Source: Epiperipatus broadwayi (taxonomy: Eukaryota; Onychophora; Udeonychophora; Euonychophora; Peripatidae). Taken from it: a DNA stretch of 64,000 nt. Below, piece after piece: positions 24,700 through 38,228 of this stretch. A model generated the notes under the pieces. That model had not been told where the DNA came from. It saw nothing but the letters and a program-made list of their open reading frames with translations, and did not search any database. The stretch lies in the NCBI GenBank assembly GCA_028023455.1, contig JAQFVV010006425.1:618001-682000 (forward strand), given 5' to 3'. Position 1 is the stretch's first letter, and every line of letters starts with the position of its first letter. A program made the position numbers and the translations under genes.

Positions 24700-27600
24700 T
24701 CTTATAATATACCATCATTACAAACTTTCAGACCAATATGATTTTCTTTTTTTTTTTTATAAATTTGATATATATTTAACATTCACAAATTACATTTTAT
24801 TCTTTTATTAACGGAGTCAGAACAAATCCACTGCTAAATAAATAATTAGTATTTTACTGTAAAAGTGGATTTTTTAAAAAAAGTTTTATTTTATCTATGC
24901 TTTATTCTGAAATCATATATATATATATTCTAACCTGGTGTGTTTGCATCCTCACTTCCGGGCAGTATATGATATTAAATAAAACGGGTTCTAGCTCAGT
25001 TAATAAATAATAATAAAAATATTCAACATTAATTTTAAAATATTCAAAAACTCAAATTTAAAATACGAATAAGGTTCAGTTTATAAAATAAATTTAGTAC
25101 ATATTTAATATTTTCATGAGACTTGGAAGTGAAAATGCAGGTGACAAGATAGATTACATTGAGCCAATATCCTACAGGATACTACCTCAATGGCATAAGA
25201 ACACTATCCCCCCTTATTACTATTTCAAATAACAAACTCATAGTATTCTTACGACTTTAATAACTTTTACTCATGCAGATTAAGCTAATAATTAAATCCT
25301 GATCTTCTATTTATAATAATCTAGCTCAATAAAAATCTCAGGTTCATAAATTTATTCTAAGTTAATTTAAAATTACGGTAGTAAAATATGAGAAGGGATT
25401 TTATGTCATAATCTACTACACTAAACTAATAATAATATTCTTCATTGTAGAACTAATTCTGTATATCTTTTCTTATACCATAATTTTATTACCATAATAA
25501 AATAATATAATATGATCTTATATCTTCACGTAATGATATAATAAATATGTGGTAGCATATGATAATCTGATAAACAAAGGGTGTGTGGCAACTGCTAGCA
25601 TATAAATTTAATATACTATTGTGATAACTTATTTATGACTAATAAAATGATGTAAAATTATGATTACTTAATTAAATGAATACCAGTAAAATATTCGAAT
25701 TCTTAAAATAATTTTTCATTTATCTTTTTGTGCAAAACTATATGTTTGTTTCAATTATTATGAATATATCATGATTTCATGCAGTGTAGTGGAGAAATAA
25801 ACAATTCAGACACAAAAATTTTAAAAAATCAAATTTTAACAAAGTTTATTACTAACAACAAAATAAAAATAAACAATTTATGTACATTATTTACAATGGA
25901 TATCCTTATTTTATACTTTACATTTTTATTTACTGGGTTATAAAATAATTTATACTTAGTTATGTTTTTATTTAGACTTAAGACAAAATAAAAATATTAC
26001 CCTTTGGTTTCTCTTTATGGTTAAACTTATTATAAATATATTTATTTATTTCATAAAAAAAAAAAGCTCCATCCTTAATATTATTAAACTATATTTTTCT
26101 TAAAAAAACACATTCGTAGGAAAAACATTCTACAGAAAAACAATATTAACTTTATAATGAGTATGGATTTCTTAAAATATTAAAACAAATTTTCATCTTG
26201 CAATGTCAAAGATGTTACATAAAATATTTATCCAAAATTCATTACTAGATTTTAGTGGATATCATTTATCACACAATGTTTACTAATCATAACATATTCC
26301 TATTTAGCCTTACTTTAGTATGATATAAATATAATCATCAATATATTCCCATTATTCAATAAATAAAAATTATCTTATGCCTATTCTCTATATCATTTAC
26401 TTTGTAATATTGTATTTTAAAAATATGCAATATTTAACTTTCTAAAAAAATAATAACATAACAAGTATTCAAAAGTTATTAACATTTTTTTTTAAAAAAA
26501 AATCTTTGTGTTAGATACTCTATTCTAAAATTTTATATTTCATTCCCAAAATAAATTCAAAATATATTCTATGAGTCTTTCCTTTCCTTAAGATTCATTG
26601 GACCTTCAATTTCAAGCTATAGAATTCTATTCCTTCTAAGCAAACAAACCAATCTCATACAAATGATAGCATAACTTAAGCTCTAAATTATTTACCATTT
26701 CTTTTCAAAAATATCTTACTGAACAATGCAGTTATATGAAATATAGATAGTGAAATAGATGCATAGGATTTAAGGAAGAAATCTAGAGTATAACTCATAA
26801 CATATATCACAAAAATCATGGCACAGTGTATTAACAAGAAATGGAGGTATGACCTTTGCCTGTCTAATGTCCTCCAATATATAAACGATGCTAAAGCTAT
26901 TCCTTCAGCTTTATTTAAAACATCAAATATATAAAGAATATAAACACTGTCCAAATAAAATGTGTACCAGTCATAGGGCTTTGTTAACTATGCTGATATC
27001 TACACAAAGACTATAAGTATTATTCACATCCCTTAAAACATCCTATTTTTAAAACATCATCTTGGTTTCCTGTCTACCCAAATACTTCCAAGCCACTATC
27101 TCATTAGTATTTCTCAAGATTTTCCAAATCTTACATCGATAAAATAAATATGTGCATTTACAAAACAATAAATAAAATTCACCGATAGTTTAAAAACAAT
27201 CTCACTGTTCCACAAAAAAAGTTTGCTTACTTCATTATTCTGTATGTTTAATCATATACAATATAATCAGATAATATTTGAATATCCAATAACATGAAAG
27301 TTTTAAAAGAATCACATACATATTTGTTATTATGTTGGATTATATCACTAATATAAAAATCATTGTATGCATATTTTTAAATCAATCCTAATCGCATAAT
27401 GTTTTTAAAAAATGTTGTATGAAAAAAAATGTGTTTACATATAATTAAACATTTATACTCCATTCTCACTATTCATAGATAATCTAAAAGAAAACAAAGA
27501 ATATACACTATAAAATTATTAATATTCATTACCATTACCAAATAACCTTTATCTGGTTATCATATTGCAGTAGATTTCCTGCATCCACTAGGTACAGAGC

Positions 27601-30600
27601 ATTGCATACATAAAAAATACACATCCATACATTTTTATTTTTTAAAAAAGTTCTTATCTAAATTATTAGATTATTCTATTATAAAATTTTAATGTTATTA
27701 ATAAATTAATGTTCATGTTTTCCTAATCTTATAAAAAAAAATTACATTTTAACTAAGTTACTAAAATAAAAAATAACAAGACTATAATTACATATCTCTT
27801 CCATTAATTCTTCACTTGACCAAAAGTTCAAGCTCAAAAATATTTATTTTCTCGAGAGCTATGACGATGAACAAGAACAATTCATTTCCTGGGTATGTGT
27901 TCTATTAACTTCCGGAATAAGAATTTCAGATTTTTAAAAAATGAACAAATAAAAATAATCCGACATCTTAAAAAAAAAAAATCTTTAAAAATTAAACAAA
28001 ATAATTATCAATCTGTTCTGTGAGAGTTTAGAGATTAACAGTTTATGAATTATATATTCCAGAAAGATAATTATTGAAGTCATAATGATAAAATAAAATA
28101 ATCCATAAAGCTTCCTAAATAGCACATGCTGGCATATTTGATGCATCTTTCCATCTAGTTTAATTTATTATATCCGGTAACTTTTTTTCAACATTTGTAT
28201 TTTCATGGATCCATCCTTCTATTTACTCATATGTTCAATTTCTTATAGGTTTCCTTCTTAAGAAATTTAATTTCATTTGGTATTTTATATATCAGTTTTG
28301 TTTTGTTTTTTAAAAAAAAAACTTCAAGTTCTTTAAAACAAATTTTATAATGCATTTTAACACTTTTAAGATTAAGGTTTTTTTTTTTTTTATCAAAACG
28401 CTTTAGTAAAATATTTTCTGTAAGTCATTCTTTAATTCTTGCAAAATAGTTTTTTTTTAAAAATGTTTCCTTCAAAAAGGACATAACATTTTACTCCCTT
28501 TATTATGATATTTTATAAACTATCATAAGGTATAATTAATTGTCTTATTATTTTTAAAAAATCTTGGACTAGCTTCTATAAAATAATACGTCTCAACTTA
28601 TTTAGACGGAAAATAGCTTTCCACTTAAGCTTCCTGTATAATGTCCGTATTGCTGTTTTATATATTACAACAGTCCTCTGGTTAAGCATAAATAAGACAG
28701 TATCAATAACTATTCCATACATTTTTATAGTATTATAACTTAAATATATTTTATTTTGTAGCATATCCATTTATATTGTGAAGTTCTGAATTAAACTGAG
28801 ATAAAATAATCCTGGCAAGAAAACTTTTAAAAAATTAGCAAATCATTTTAATGAAGTTCCTAAATATATTTTATTTTAAAACTCTCTTTTTTCAAAGTAT
28901 TTTAAAAATATTTTATTACTTTTTATAAAATGAATTATAAGAGAGCACTACGAATTGACTAAATAATAAAATTTAAAGTATAATCACCTGGATAGCTTCT
29001 GATATTATTAAGCTACCTTTAATACATTTCAATCTCCTCTAATACATTATCAATCTCCCCTCATACCCCCTGTGCAATCGGTATTTATATTCCAGAGAAT
29101 ACATCATTTGATTGGTTGATTCTCACTTTTAGTTTGAGATCAAATTTACATCTGTTTCAGTTTTACAGAATTAAATTTCAAAATAAAAATTATGACATAA
29201 TAAAACTTAAAAATATTATTTAAAATATAATTTTTAAATCAATTATTACTTTACTAAATTGACTAAATATTTTAAAAATAACTTTTTAAAAACAATATTT
29301 AATAAATTTATCCACTTTTAATTGTTTTATGGGGAGTAAAACAAACATTGGCCCTTAAAATTTTGTTAAAAGATCCTTTTAATAATTAATAGTTCGTTTG
29401 TAAAAGTTATTCTGAATTGTGTTTGAAACAAGAAAGTTTCAAAAATTTGTTTTAATTTAAAAAATATTATTGGGAAATAAAAACTATTACCAAAAAAGGT
29501 CGTTTTTCCTTACGTTTCAATATGTAAATAAATAAATAATTCTTGGTTCTTATATTTTTCTAAAATAATTTGATTTTTAGTATATTTTCAATAATAATTT
29601 GTAATTCAATTCAAATATTGTTAAAGATTTTTTATTTTAAAATCAAAAACAACTTTTATTTTGGGCATTTCCCTTTCTGAGAAGGAGGATAAGATTCAAG
29701 AAAAGTGGTGAGGGGGTTTTGGATTGGTTTGTTTGAAAATGAATGACTTTTGATTTTCTATGAATGTTTAAGTGGGGATAAAAAGTGGATTTAGAGGATG
29801 TAAATCTTCGTTTTTAGATATGTTATAGAGTTAATATTTATCTATTTTTATTTAAACAAAAATATTAACTTTTTTTATTAACTGCATTCATCTTTATTGC
29901 ATTGTTTAAACATGTTATAACGACTAACTTAATATTTTTTTTATTTGCTTTTATGATAGGCGACAATCACTTCCAACTCTATAATGCAATTCCACAATAT
30001 TTTAAACTTTACTAATCTAAATTCTAACATGCAAGTGTGTGCAACTCTATATTACATAAGTCACATGATTAATAAAATTGAGACAGACGATTTTCAATCT
30101 ATTTCTCTGTCTGGATTAATAAATTGCTACACTTGTATTAAATAAAATAATACCATTATATAATTTGGAAGAATATAATGTGGAAAATATAGAATTGAAT
30201 ATAACCTTCACTACCATAAAAATTACCTTTTAAAAATATACGATATCAATTATGATTATTAAATATGATTATAAATTTAAATATAACATTTACTTAATTA
30301 TAAATTTAACTATCAGTTTAATACTATTACAAACGAACTATTAAACACACTTTTAAATATTTATATCTGAGTTATTTATTATGGCCAGGTTTTGCAACCA
30401 TATGAAATAATATTTTTAGCTTTATATAACTATTTTTAATGATTCACCATAATATTATATACACTATGTATTTTACTTAACTTCAAATTGTACTTTATAA
30501 TATTATTAATAAAATATAATCAACACATCAAGAGAATATATTCTAAAATTTAAAATTTTAATAATTTATTGTAATTAACTATTTCTGACCTATAGAAAAG

Positions 30601-31560
30601 GGCACAATATGTATATTAGAATCTTATAAAAGAATTTCCAAAAATGTTTAAAATAAAATATTGTTTGTTTATAAGAAGAAATTTGAGTTCTGTTTTTCTA
30701 TGTTAAATAAGTCTATAAAAGTTGAGACTAATAAATGTGCCATAATTAAAAAAAAAAAAAAAAAGCCAATAACCTCTATTTATAAACTCAAATTTAGCAA
30801 ACAACTCTCAAAAACTATATATAAATTCAAACAATGAAGTTTAAAAACAAATTGTTAAACTTAGACCTCTTCCCCATTATTAAGTATTAGACATATAAAA
30901 AGGATATTAATAAAGCATGTTAAACAATTATTAGACTAAGCCCAGCAATATCAATAATAAATCACATACATTTCATTTTAGCCCATAATACACATGTAAA
31001 AAAAAAAAAAAAAACTATATATCAAACCACACAACATTTATCAATTTTTTTTTTTATATTTATGACTCAAATTTTCTCCCTGCCTATCCTAAGATTTAAA
31101 ATGCCAAACATTACAGGAGCTAAGGTAGAGGTGTCAATTCCTTTCATTTCTTGTGTGCAATTAATAACTGGATTACTCAAAACCCTTTCACATTTGCTTT
31201 TCTCTGAAACTTAATACTTAATCAACTGCAGGATAAATCCTTGAAAATATATTAAAAAATCTGGTTATCTGCAACTCTACTGCCAATATGTCAGCTGTAA
31301 GGATATGAAATTATAATCCACAACACAGTACTCTCCATATCATTTTAAATCATATATATGGACAAAACATGATCAACTCTTTTTTTCATCATCATGATTT
31401 AATCATAAACATTATGAACCTATATCTTTAGAAGTAACTTACTTATTCACCAAATAGTCTTTTAGATAAATGAAATATAATTCTCAAATAATTATTCTGC
31501 CATACTTATGTTAGATTTCAACATGCCATACCCTAAATTTGCCTCTAAATATTTTTACTT
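24700..31560. other. Nearly 7 kb of AT-rich DNA, nothing recognised
   Basis: This is the longest part without a clear repeat or relic. It has many A and T homopolymers, including runs near 30750-30765 and 30999-31014. A minus-strand frame of 88 codons at 26688-26954 (hydrophobic, FVIYVMSYTLDFFLK) has no recognised motif and I do not call it a gene. Single-copy intergenic or intronic DNA, or very old transposon debris, are both possible. Confidence 0.5.
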
Positions 31561-32870
31561 TATCAATAAAAAATTAATAAGGGCTTAATGTCCCTCCTCC
31601 TAACAATGTCTTTTTATTTTTTATCAAAAAGCAAGCAATTGTTACTGGCCTATTCTTTTAGTCACCAAATCTACATTTCATTGTTAATCCTTTTTTTCAA
31701 CTTATAATCTTCTCTGACCATCTACCTCTTAATGAAGAACTAATTATTAGCTTTGAAATTCAACTCATTCTCCAATGGAAAAAATACTGTTTGACTTGTC
31801 TTAAAGACTTTTACACTAGAATGTATTATTTCTAAAATGCCCATACTCTTCAAAAAATTTAATATTCATTCATTACAACTCACTGAGACTTGGCTTACCT
31901 TCATCATATTTTTGACTAAGTTATTAGAAACTATAGAAAGAAAAACAAATCAACTACAGCCTTAATCAAAAAACCTTTATTACCACTATTATCAATCTTA
32001 ATCAACAATATAACAAAACTCAATTACTAATTACTAAAGATGTGAAAGTTATTTCGGCTCAATCTCATAACTGGTCTGTGGAAAACATGCATTGGGCTCT
32101 TGCATACAAAGGAAAAGAAATAGTCCTTTATCATTCATAAAAAATAACCAATTGGTCATAGACCAACATATGTTTACTTTACTATTTTATCATTTCAAGG
32201 TCAAATTTCAATCTTCCTTCTTCCCTTATATCATTACATGTTCTTTTGGATTCAGTAATTCCAATCACCAAATTACAAAAATAGCATTCTGCTCAAGTTT
32301 AATTCATTTGCAATAATACACACCTCAGTCCTAATGTAATTCCAAAATTCATAATTATTCACCATAGTTTCTTCACCCCCCCCCCATAATACTATATCTA
32401 TTCAATCATTTCTCTAAGCAAGTCTATCAAATTGAATAACAATGCCATGTCTTGTCAGTTACTTTTCTTTTCCATCTCCCTAAAAAGGTATCCCATTGAC
32501 ATGGCTCAAATTTTAAGCAAAACAATAGAATTCACAATCAAGGATAAAATACAACCCATCACTCTGCCAACCATCTCAGTTTTCCAATTTTCAAAAGAGG
32601 AACATCCATCATTGTAGTCATTACAATTTTTAATACAATTATAGACCAAATGAGAAACTTAATAAAAACTGTTTCACTTGCTGTTTAATTAGATATTGGA
32701 TTTGACTTTTAGTCTGTCTCAATTGAAAATTTGATCCAGGTTCTAACAAGACACATCATCTCTGCACTTAACCTACATAATCTCACCAACTGTATCATAA
32801 ACAGAAAAGTTCACATTACTCTTAATGGAAATTTTTTTCCTGGCTGAAAATACTTTTTACAAAACTGCTA
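31560..32870 (+). mobile_element. Heavily decayed L1-like LINE
   Basis: The plus strand reads SDHLPL at 31712-31729, the end of an APE-type endonuclease (SDHxPL). About 970 bp further on, at about 32690-32750, DIGFDF, a stop and SVSIENLIQVL resemble the reverse transcriptase stretch D-x-x-KAFDSVS-x-x-x-L, followed by LNGNFFPG. TIFNTIIDQMRN precedes it at about 32625-32655. Motif order and spacing fit an L1/Tx1-type ORF2. Many stops and frameshifts make it a relic; the open frames at 32092-32316 and 32432-32617 are pieces of it or chance. Confidence 0.45.
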
Positions 32871-34934
32871 TAAAAACTTATATTTGTGTGTATATACATA
32901 TATATGTGTGTCCATATATATATACTCTTTAGCTTACATAATTTGAAAGAAACGGGAAAATTTCTCTGTTCTAGCAATATACATAATAAGCCTGAATAAT
33001 CAATGATTATCGGATGTTAGATATTAAATCCTTATTCCCATATCCGTTTCTGAATTTCTTTTATCAAGAAAGAATTGGGATTAGTTGCTTTAGTTGTGCA
33101 GTTATGCAACTGACAGCACATTTAACTTTATGTTTTTATTAGGTGCCTGAAATTTTAAAAAATCTTAAATTTTGAATTCTTGCTAATCTGCTTGCATACT
33201 TATATAGATCTAACCTCGATCTATAACTATATATTTTATTTCAGTTCTTATCTAACCGTTGGCACTTACTTTTTTGTGTGAGGAATACAGAAACCGTTTT
33301 CATCTCTAGATCCATTTTTGGTCTTTACCTTTACCAATGGAGTATTTATGATTCAAAACTGAAATTGGTAATAATTATTTTTAATTCCTAAACATCTGAA
33401 ATTTAAAAAAAAAAAAAAGAACTTGTATAGATTATATGTATATATTTTAGTAACATCAGTTGTTTTCTAACTGGAGGCGGTTTTTTTTGTGGTCAGAATC
33501 AGTATACTAATCTAATACTTCTTGATTCTATAGGTTACACAATATGGTATATATAATATTTTGACAAATAAAGCTTTAACAAATATGTAATTAAATAAAA
33601 GCCCATTAACTTTTGAAGATTTTCAAATACATATAACTGTATGCTTGGATTGAATAAATAATACATTACAATTTAACTTGTAAAATTGTCACCATCTCTA
33701 TCTCGATGGCAAAGTTCTAAATCAAGTGGTACAGTAAATGGAAAACAAATTTCTTTTAAGCTTTTAGATACAATTATTATATAGATAATTAAGGTAATTT
33801 TCAAAGTAAAAAAAAAAAATAAATGTTTAATTTTATCTGGAAAATATAAAACAGAATGTTGTAACATCTCAGATTGTTTAGTTTCACTCCTTCCGTTTGC
33901 ATTGTTTTAAATCACTGTTTATTTTAATGACAGTTGAAATGTAGCGTTCATTTTTTATCTATTTGATTTAGAACTTCACAGTCCAGATCACTCTCGGAAA
34001 GAGTAAATGTTGTTATATTTGATATATATTGCGTAGAATAGAATCATCCGACAAATATTTTTATATTACAGATTTATATATATTTGAATACAGATACAAT
34101 ATAATTTAAATCCTAATTCAAATCTTACTGTTTTGATGGTAATGTTAGTATATTTCCATCATATTAATTTATTTAATGATTTTTATAGTCAGTTGTCAAT
34201 TATTACTTAGGAGGTTATGCGTCAGTTCCAATCAATTAAAGAAACTAAAATGTTTTCTTTCTTTTATACTTTCCTCTGTTTAGAATCGATTCAGAAACTT
34301 TTAACCTGGAGTCCAATACTATCACCTTTATTCTAATCTTCTAAGTGCAGCAATACTTCTTAAATTATTGTTTTATACTGCTTAATAAAAAAATAAAACC
34401 CAATTCATTTTAATTATTGAGTGAAAATAAGTAATGAAATTAGTAGAATGGTTAATTACACGTAGTGATTTTATTAAATGCAATATTATCTTTTAAAGAA
34501 TTTAAGACATAAAAACTAATCCTCAAATTTACTAAGATTTAGGTTTCCATTCGTGCGGGAAATGATAAAATATTCTGTTTGAAATGTTTATTTTACGATC
34601 CAACTGTAAATGCTATTATAAAAGAATTAAATTGTGATAATTAATGGGAAATAAACATTTATTTCTTTAGTGCGAATGTGTGTTTTAATTGTTGGATCAT
34701 AAAGCAAAATTTTCATTTTTTTTTTTTTAGCAAAATTATTATTTATATAGTAATGAAAAAAAAAATCATTGATAGTGTATATAAAATATTAAAAGAACAT
34801 TCATTATAAATATTACTACGGGACAAAAAAATCTCCAAAGCATTTCATGAGAGAGCAGTAGAAAACAAGCCTACTTAATAAAAGTATTAATATTTAAATA
34901 CAAGTATATGTATAATTGAAGTATAGATATGATT
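32871..34934. other. AT-rich stretch, nothing recognised
   Basis: No supported feature. Short (TA) and (TG) tracts occur near 32884-32925. A weak inverted pair (acgatccaac near 34595 and gttggatcat near 34690) is too short to call. Confidence 0.5.
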
Positions 34935-35560
34935 ATAGGGATTTGAACACAGCCTTACTAGCTGTTTTCACTTATCTACTCTATCTCATACAACCGATAC
35001 GTATGACCACACAGGGAATAACATAAACCAGGGATCCCCAAGCCTATGACCTCGTGCATCATGGCACCCGCAGACCATTTTACATGTGCCCGCCGCTATC
35101 CAGACTTAATAAAAAATTATTTATCTGATACAAATAAATTTAATTTTTACGATTTCTTATAATATTGTAATCAAATTGTACGTCATACTATACTTTTACA
35201 GCTTAAAAAGGTCTATCATTAACAATATCCAACTATAAATTTACATTGAAAAAATAAATGGTGCTCGCCACCTGGCCAATATATCTGTTAAGTGCAAAAA
35301 GGTTGGGGACCGCTGACATAAACGATCTCCCATATTCGTATTTCATACTGGATCATCTGATGAGTGTTTTTTCAGCACGAAATACATATTTGAGGATCAT
35401 TTATCTTTTTCATACGTGTGGTCATGTGTAGAGATTGTATGAGATAGAGTGGATAGCTGAAGGGAGATCATAAATCTGTGTCAATAAAAGTATATTGTTA
35501 GTCATTTAATAGACTAGAATTTATCCAATAATGAATAATATAAGTTAGCTAATTGTCGGT
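34935..35560. mobile_element. Foldback element of family 4, split by a hAT insertion
   Basis: The left part, tatctactctatctcatac and cgatacgtatgaccacac (about 34973-35012), is the inverse of the right part, catacgtgtggtcatgtgta and gtatgagatagagtggatag (about 35412-35455). The middle has atctgatgagtgttttttca (about 35355-35374), related to the family-4 core at 11.5 kb. At 35529-35544 caataatgaataatat is shared with the 6.5-7.0 kb copy. A 287-bp hAT element interrupts it. Confidence 0.7.
35029..35315. mobile_element. Short non-autonomous hAT transposon with 8-bp target duplication
   Basis: The left end CAGGGATCCCCAAGCC and the right end, reverse complemented CAGCGGTCCCCAACCTTTTT, are hAT-type terminal inverted repeats of about 16 bp with mismatches. 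The GGTCCCCAACCTTTTTG form is well known from animal hAT elements. It is flanked by a perfect 8-bp duplication acataaac at 35021-35028 and 35316-35323, the diagnostic hAT target size. The element is 287 bp with no coding capacity. It landed in an older foldback element. Confidence 0.93.
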
Positions 35561-35561
35561 T

Positions 35562-35592
35562 TTTTTTTTGGGGGTGGGGGGGTGGGGGGGTA
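35562..35592 (+). repeat. G-rich tract
   Basis: A T run is followed by three G runs of 5-7 bases separated by single T residues (about 35570-35590). Such runs can form G-quadruplex structures, although only three separate runs are present. Confidence 0.7.
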
Positions 35593-35909
35593 TTTTCATT
35601 GGTTTTCTATTTGTATCTGTCTTCTACTTACCCATTTATTAACTAACATTGGATTATAAAGGTTAGCTAAGGAATAGCTACCTGAAGAAAAAAATACACA
35701 TCTCTTTAATAATTATTTAAAATGTAAAATATAGAAATATTTAAGATACTTGTAAGTTTTTCTATAAACCAAAATGGTAATCTGTAGTTTTGATAAATAT
35801 ACAATTTCAAGGGGCAAAAATCTATTGAAGATAAGTTATTTGTTAAATTAAAAGCAAATTAATCAATTGATTGTTAAATTTAAAAAAAAAGGAACAAATT
35901 ACAATAAAA
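35593..35909. other. AT-rich stretch, nothing recognised
   Basis: No supported feature. Confidence 0.5.
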
Positions 35910-36652
35910 ACAAAGAGCTTTTCTAATTGCTCAACAAGTTTGTGATAAATGCTTAGCAAGAGAAAGCATTTAAAATATCTGTATCAGAAGCCAAACCCAG
36001 ACCAATGGTTTCATCTTTTGGCACTCCTCAGTGAAGTGGTAGGATAGTTTCAGACACTAGATATCAACCCAAGAGTTAACCATTGAGTAGAAAATCTGAA
36101 ATTTTCAGACACTTAAATGTCTTCAAACCCAGTTCATCCAAAATAGTTATATGGGCCTGAGTGATCTAAAGCCAAACCAGATATTAGTAGTCTTAATAAT
36201 ATAACATGACTTAAGACTTAAAGCAAAGACTATAAATAGTCAATAAAAATAGTCATATATCACATGGCCCACTTCTTTTTTGAAGCTTGTAAAATATAAA
36301 CAAAGAGCTTTTCTAATTGCTCCACAAGCTATTTGAGTTGAATAGCTGAGTTTGAAGACATTTAAGTGTCTGAAATTTTTAGATTTTATTCTCAATGGTT
36401 AACTCTTAGATAAATTCTGGCTTTGGGTTGGTATTTTTAGATCTAGTGTCTGAAACTATCCTAGCATCTTACTGAGGAGTGTCAAAGCATGAAACCATTG
36501 GTCTGGGGTTTGGATGTGGTTTCTGATAAAGATATTTTAGATGCTTTCTCTTGCTAACCATTTATCACAAAGCTTGTTGAGCAATCAGCAAAGCTCTTGG
36601 TTATATTTTACATGTTTTAAAAAAGAAGTGGGGTCATGTGATATATGACTCT
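35910..36652. mobile_element. Large palindromic element, family 2, with nested terminal repeats
   Basis: The left arm (about 35910-36130) includes caaagagcttttctaattgc, gataaatgcttagcaagaga, gaccaatggtttcat and cagacacttaaatgtcttca. It is mirrored by the right arm (about 36345-36625). In the middle, at about 36253-36330, a further copy of the outer end (catatatcacatggcccact, cttttctaattgctccacaa) appears, and it mirrors 36575-36650. So one terminal sequence occurs three times. There is no coding capacity. A relative lies at 41.56-42.01 kb. Confidence 0.8.
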
Positions 36653-38127
36653 ATTTTTTATTTTTTAAATTCCAATAAACTTCATTCAATAGTTTTATTT
36701 CAATTTTTTTTACTTATATTATAATGTTGGAATTGATGAGATACTCTTAACATTGTTCTACTTTGGTTCAATTCACTTTGTTCTTTTTTGTCAGCAGTTG
36801 TTTTTTTTTTTTTTGGTAAATTGTCATAATAATAAAAATTGGGGACCATCCTGTTGCAGAGCTTGATGCACTGGACTATTTCCAAAGAATAGAATCCTGC
36901 CCTTTCAAAAAGTGTGCATTAATGATTATGATATGACTGAATTCTGGAGACATAAATAAAGAATAAATATTCATTTTTTGTTACTAATTTAATCCAAAAA
37001 TATGAAAATAAACTCTAAATATTGTAATCAATTTTTCCCCAAGACTTTTTTTTTCAAATAACCATAATAAAAAATAAAATGCAAACATTAAATATTGCAT
37101 TCACTAGGAGGCATTTTGTTTAAACCTTTATCAAAAATATTGGCTGCCATTTTGGTTTACTGGAAAACTCACAAGTATTATATTTAATTACTAAAATTTA
37201 GTTGTTGTTTTTTTTTAATTTACAGTTAATATACAAAATTAAAAGATAGTAGAAGTAAATAACAATAATCAGTCTAAAACTAAAAGGGATTGTGGTAGAG
37301 TAAGAAAAAGAAGGAAATTTCAGATCCTAAATATCAATATATTATTTATTAAAATTTATTTTAATGTATTGATGTTTTCAATTTGTAATCTTTTACCTAT
37401 ATTAAAATAATACACTATATTTATAAAGCTATCTTGCATGGATATTTCTGATTGTTGATAGATTGTGTGAACTTTGAACATTTTTCCAAAACTAATGTAA
37501 TTAAATAATCAATAATAAACTGTAAAAAAAATGCAAATCAGAACATAAAAATTTTTGATTAATTGAAAGTTTACAATTCTTCATAAAAAATACCCCCTCC
37601 CCCATGATTCTATGATAAGAATTGATGAAACAATGTGTACACTACAGAGAGCTATTTAAAGCTACTTCCCTTTTCTACATAAATTTTTGAGTGTGTAAAG
37701 AGTGCAATGCTTTCAATATTGGAAGATTATGATGGAGACAAATTTTATATCCTGAAAGTATCCTGTTACAATCATGTATAACACAATCTATAATGAGTTT
37801 TTTTGGAATTAGATTGTGGTTAGAAATATAAAATATTGATTGTTTTGTCAGGGTTATTTAAGTTTTTATTTTTCCAAAAATATGTAGTGATTTCTAAAGA
37901 TAGTCTGAAGCTGATATATAGTATAAACTTTTATCAGCTGTTATGACTGGTAGGTTGTTAATTTAAATAGCATAAATAATTACAAAATGTATAATACTAT
38001 GACAAAATAGATGATTGTGATATGTGGAAATCTCTTTTAAGTTTAGTGTAGCAATAGAAAGATAGATTATAAGTTTCAAATTCCTGGAGAGATTTTCACT
38101 TGAGTAAAACTATTGTATTCACCTGCC
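36653..38127. other. AT-rich stretch, nothing recognised
   Basis: No supported feature. The minus-strand frame at 36700-36885 (MEIVQCIKLCNRMVPNFYY) has no motif I can name. Confidence 0.5.
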
Positions 38128-38139
38128 AATCAGAGCTTG

Positions 38140-38216
38140 ACAAAACTCTCTCCATATAGTAGTGCCACCCTGTGCCAACCAGAGTAATCAATGGATGCCG
38201 TGATATTTAGTGGTTT
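38140..38216 (-). mobile_element. Short copy of repeat family 1, with 12-bp flanking repeats
   Basis: On the minus strand it reads AAACCACTAAATATCACGGC, then ATCCATTGATTACTCTGGTT, GGCACAGGGTGGCACTACTA and GAGAGTTTTG. It has the same two ends as the copy at 5925-6030 but a different internal deletion. Perfect direct repeats aatcagagcttg lie at 38128-38139 and 38217-38228. Confidence 0.78.
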
Positions 38217-38228
38217 AATCAGAGCTTG

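Noticed and set aside
26688-26954. Hydrophobic 88-codon minus-strand frame, possible membrane protein or LINE piece
   Set aside because: No motif, no splice context and no neighbouring frame. Hydrophobic residues are expected from AT-rich DNA read on this strand.
34541-34710. Possible hairpin (acgatccaac and gttggatcat)
   Set aside because: The pairing is limited to about 10 bp plus scattered matches and is not distinguishable from chance in AT-rich DNA.
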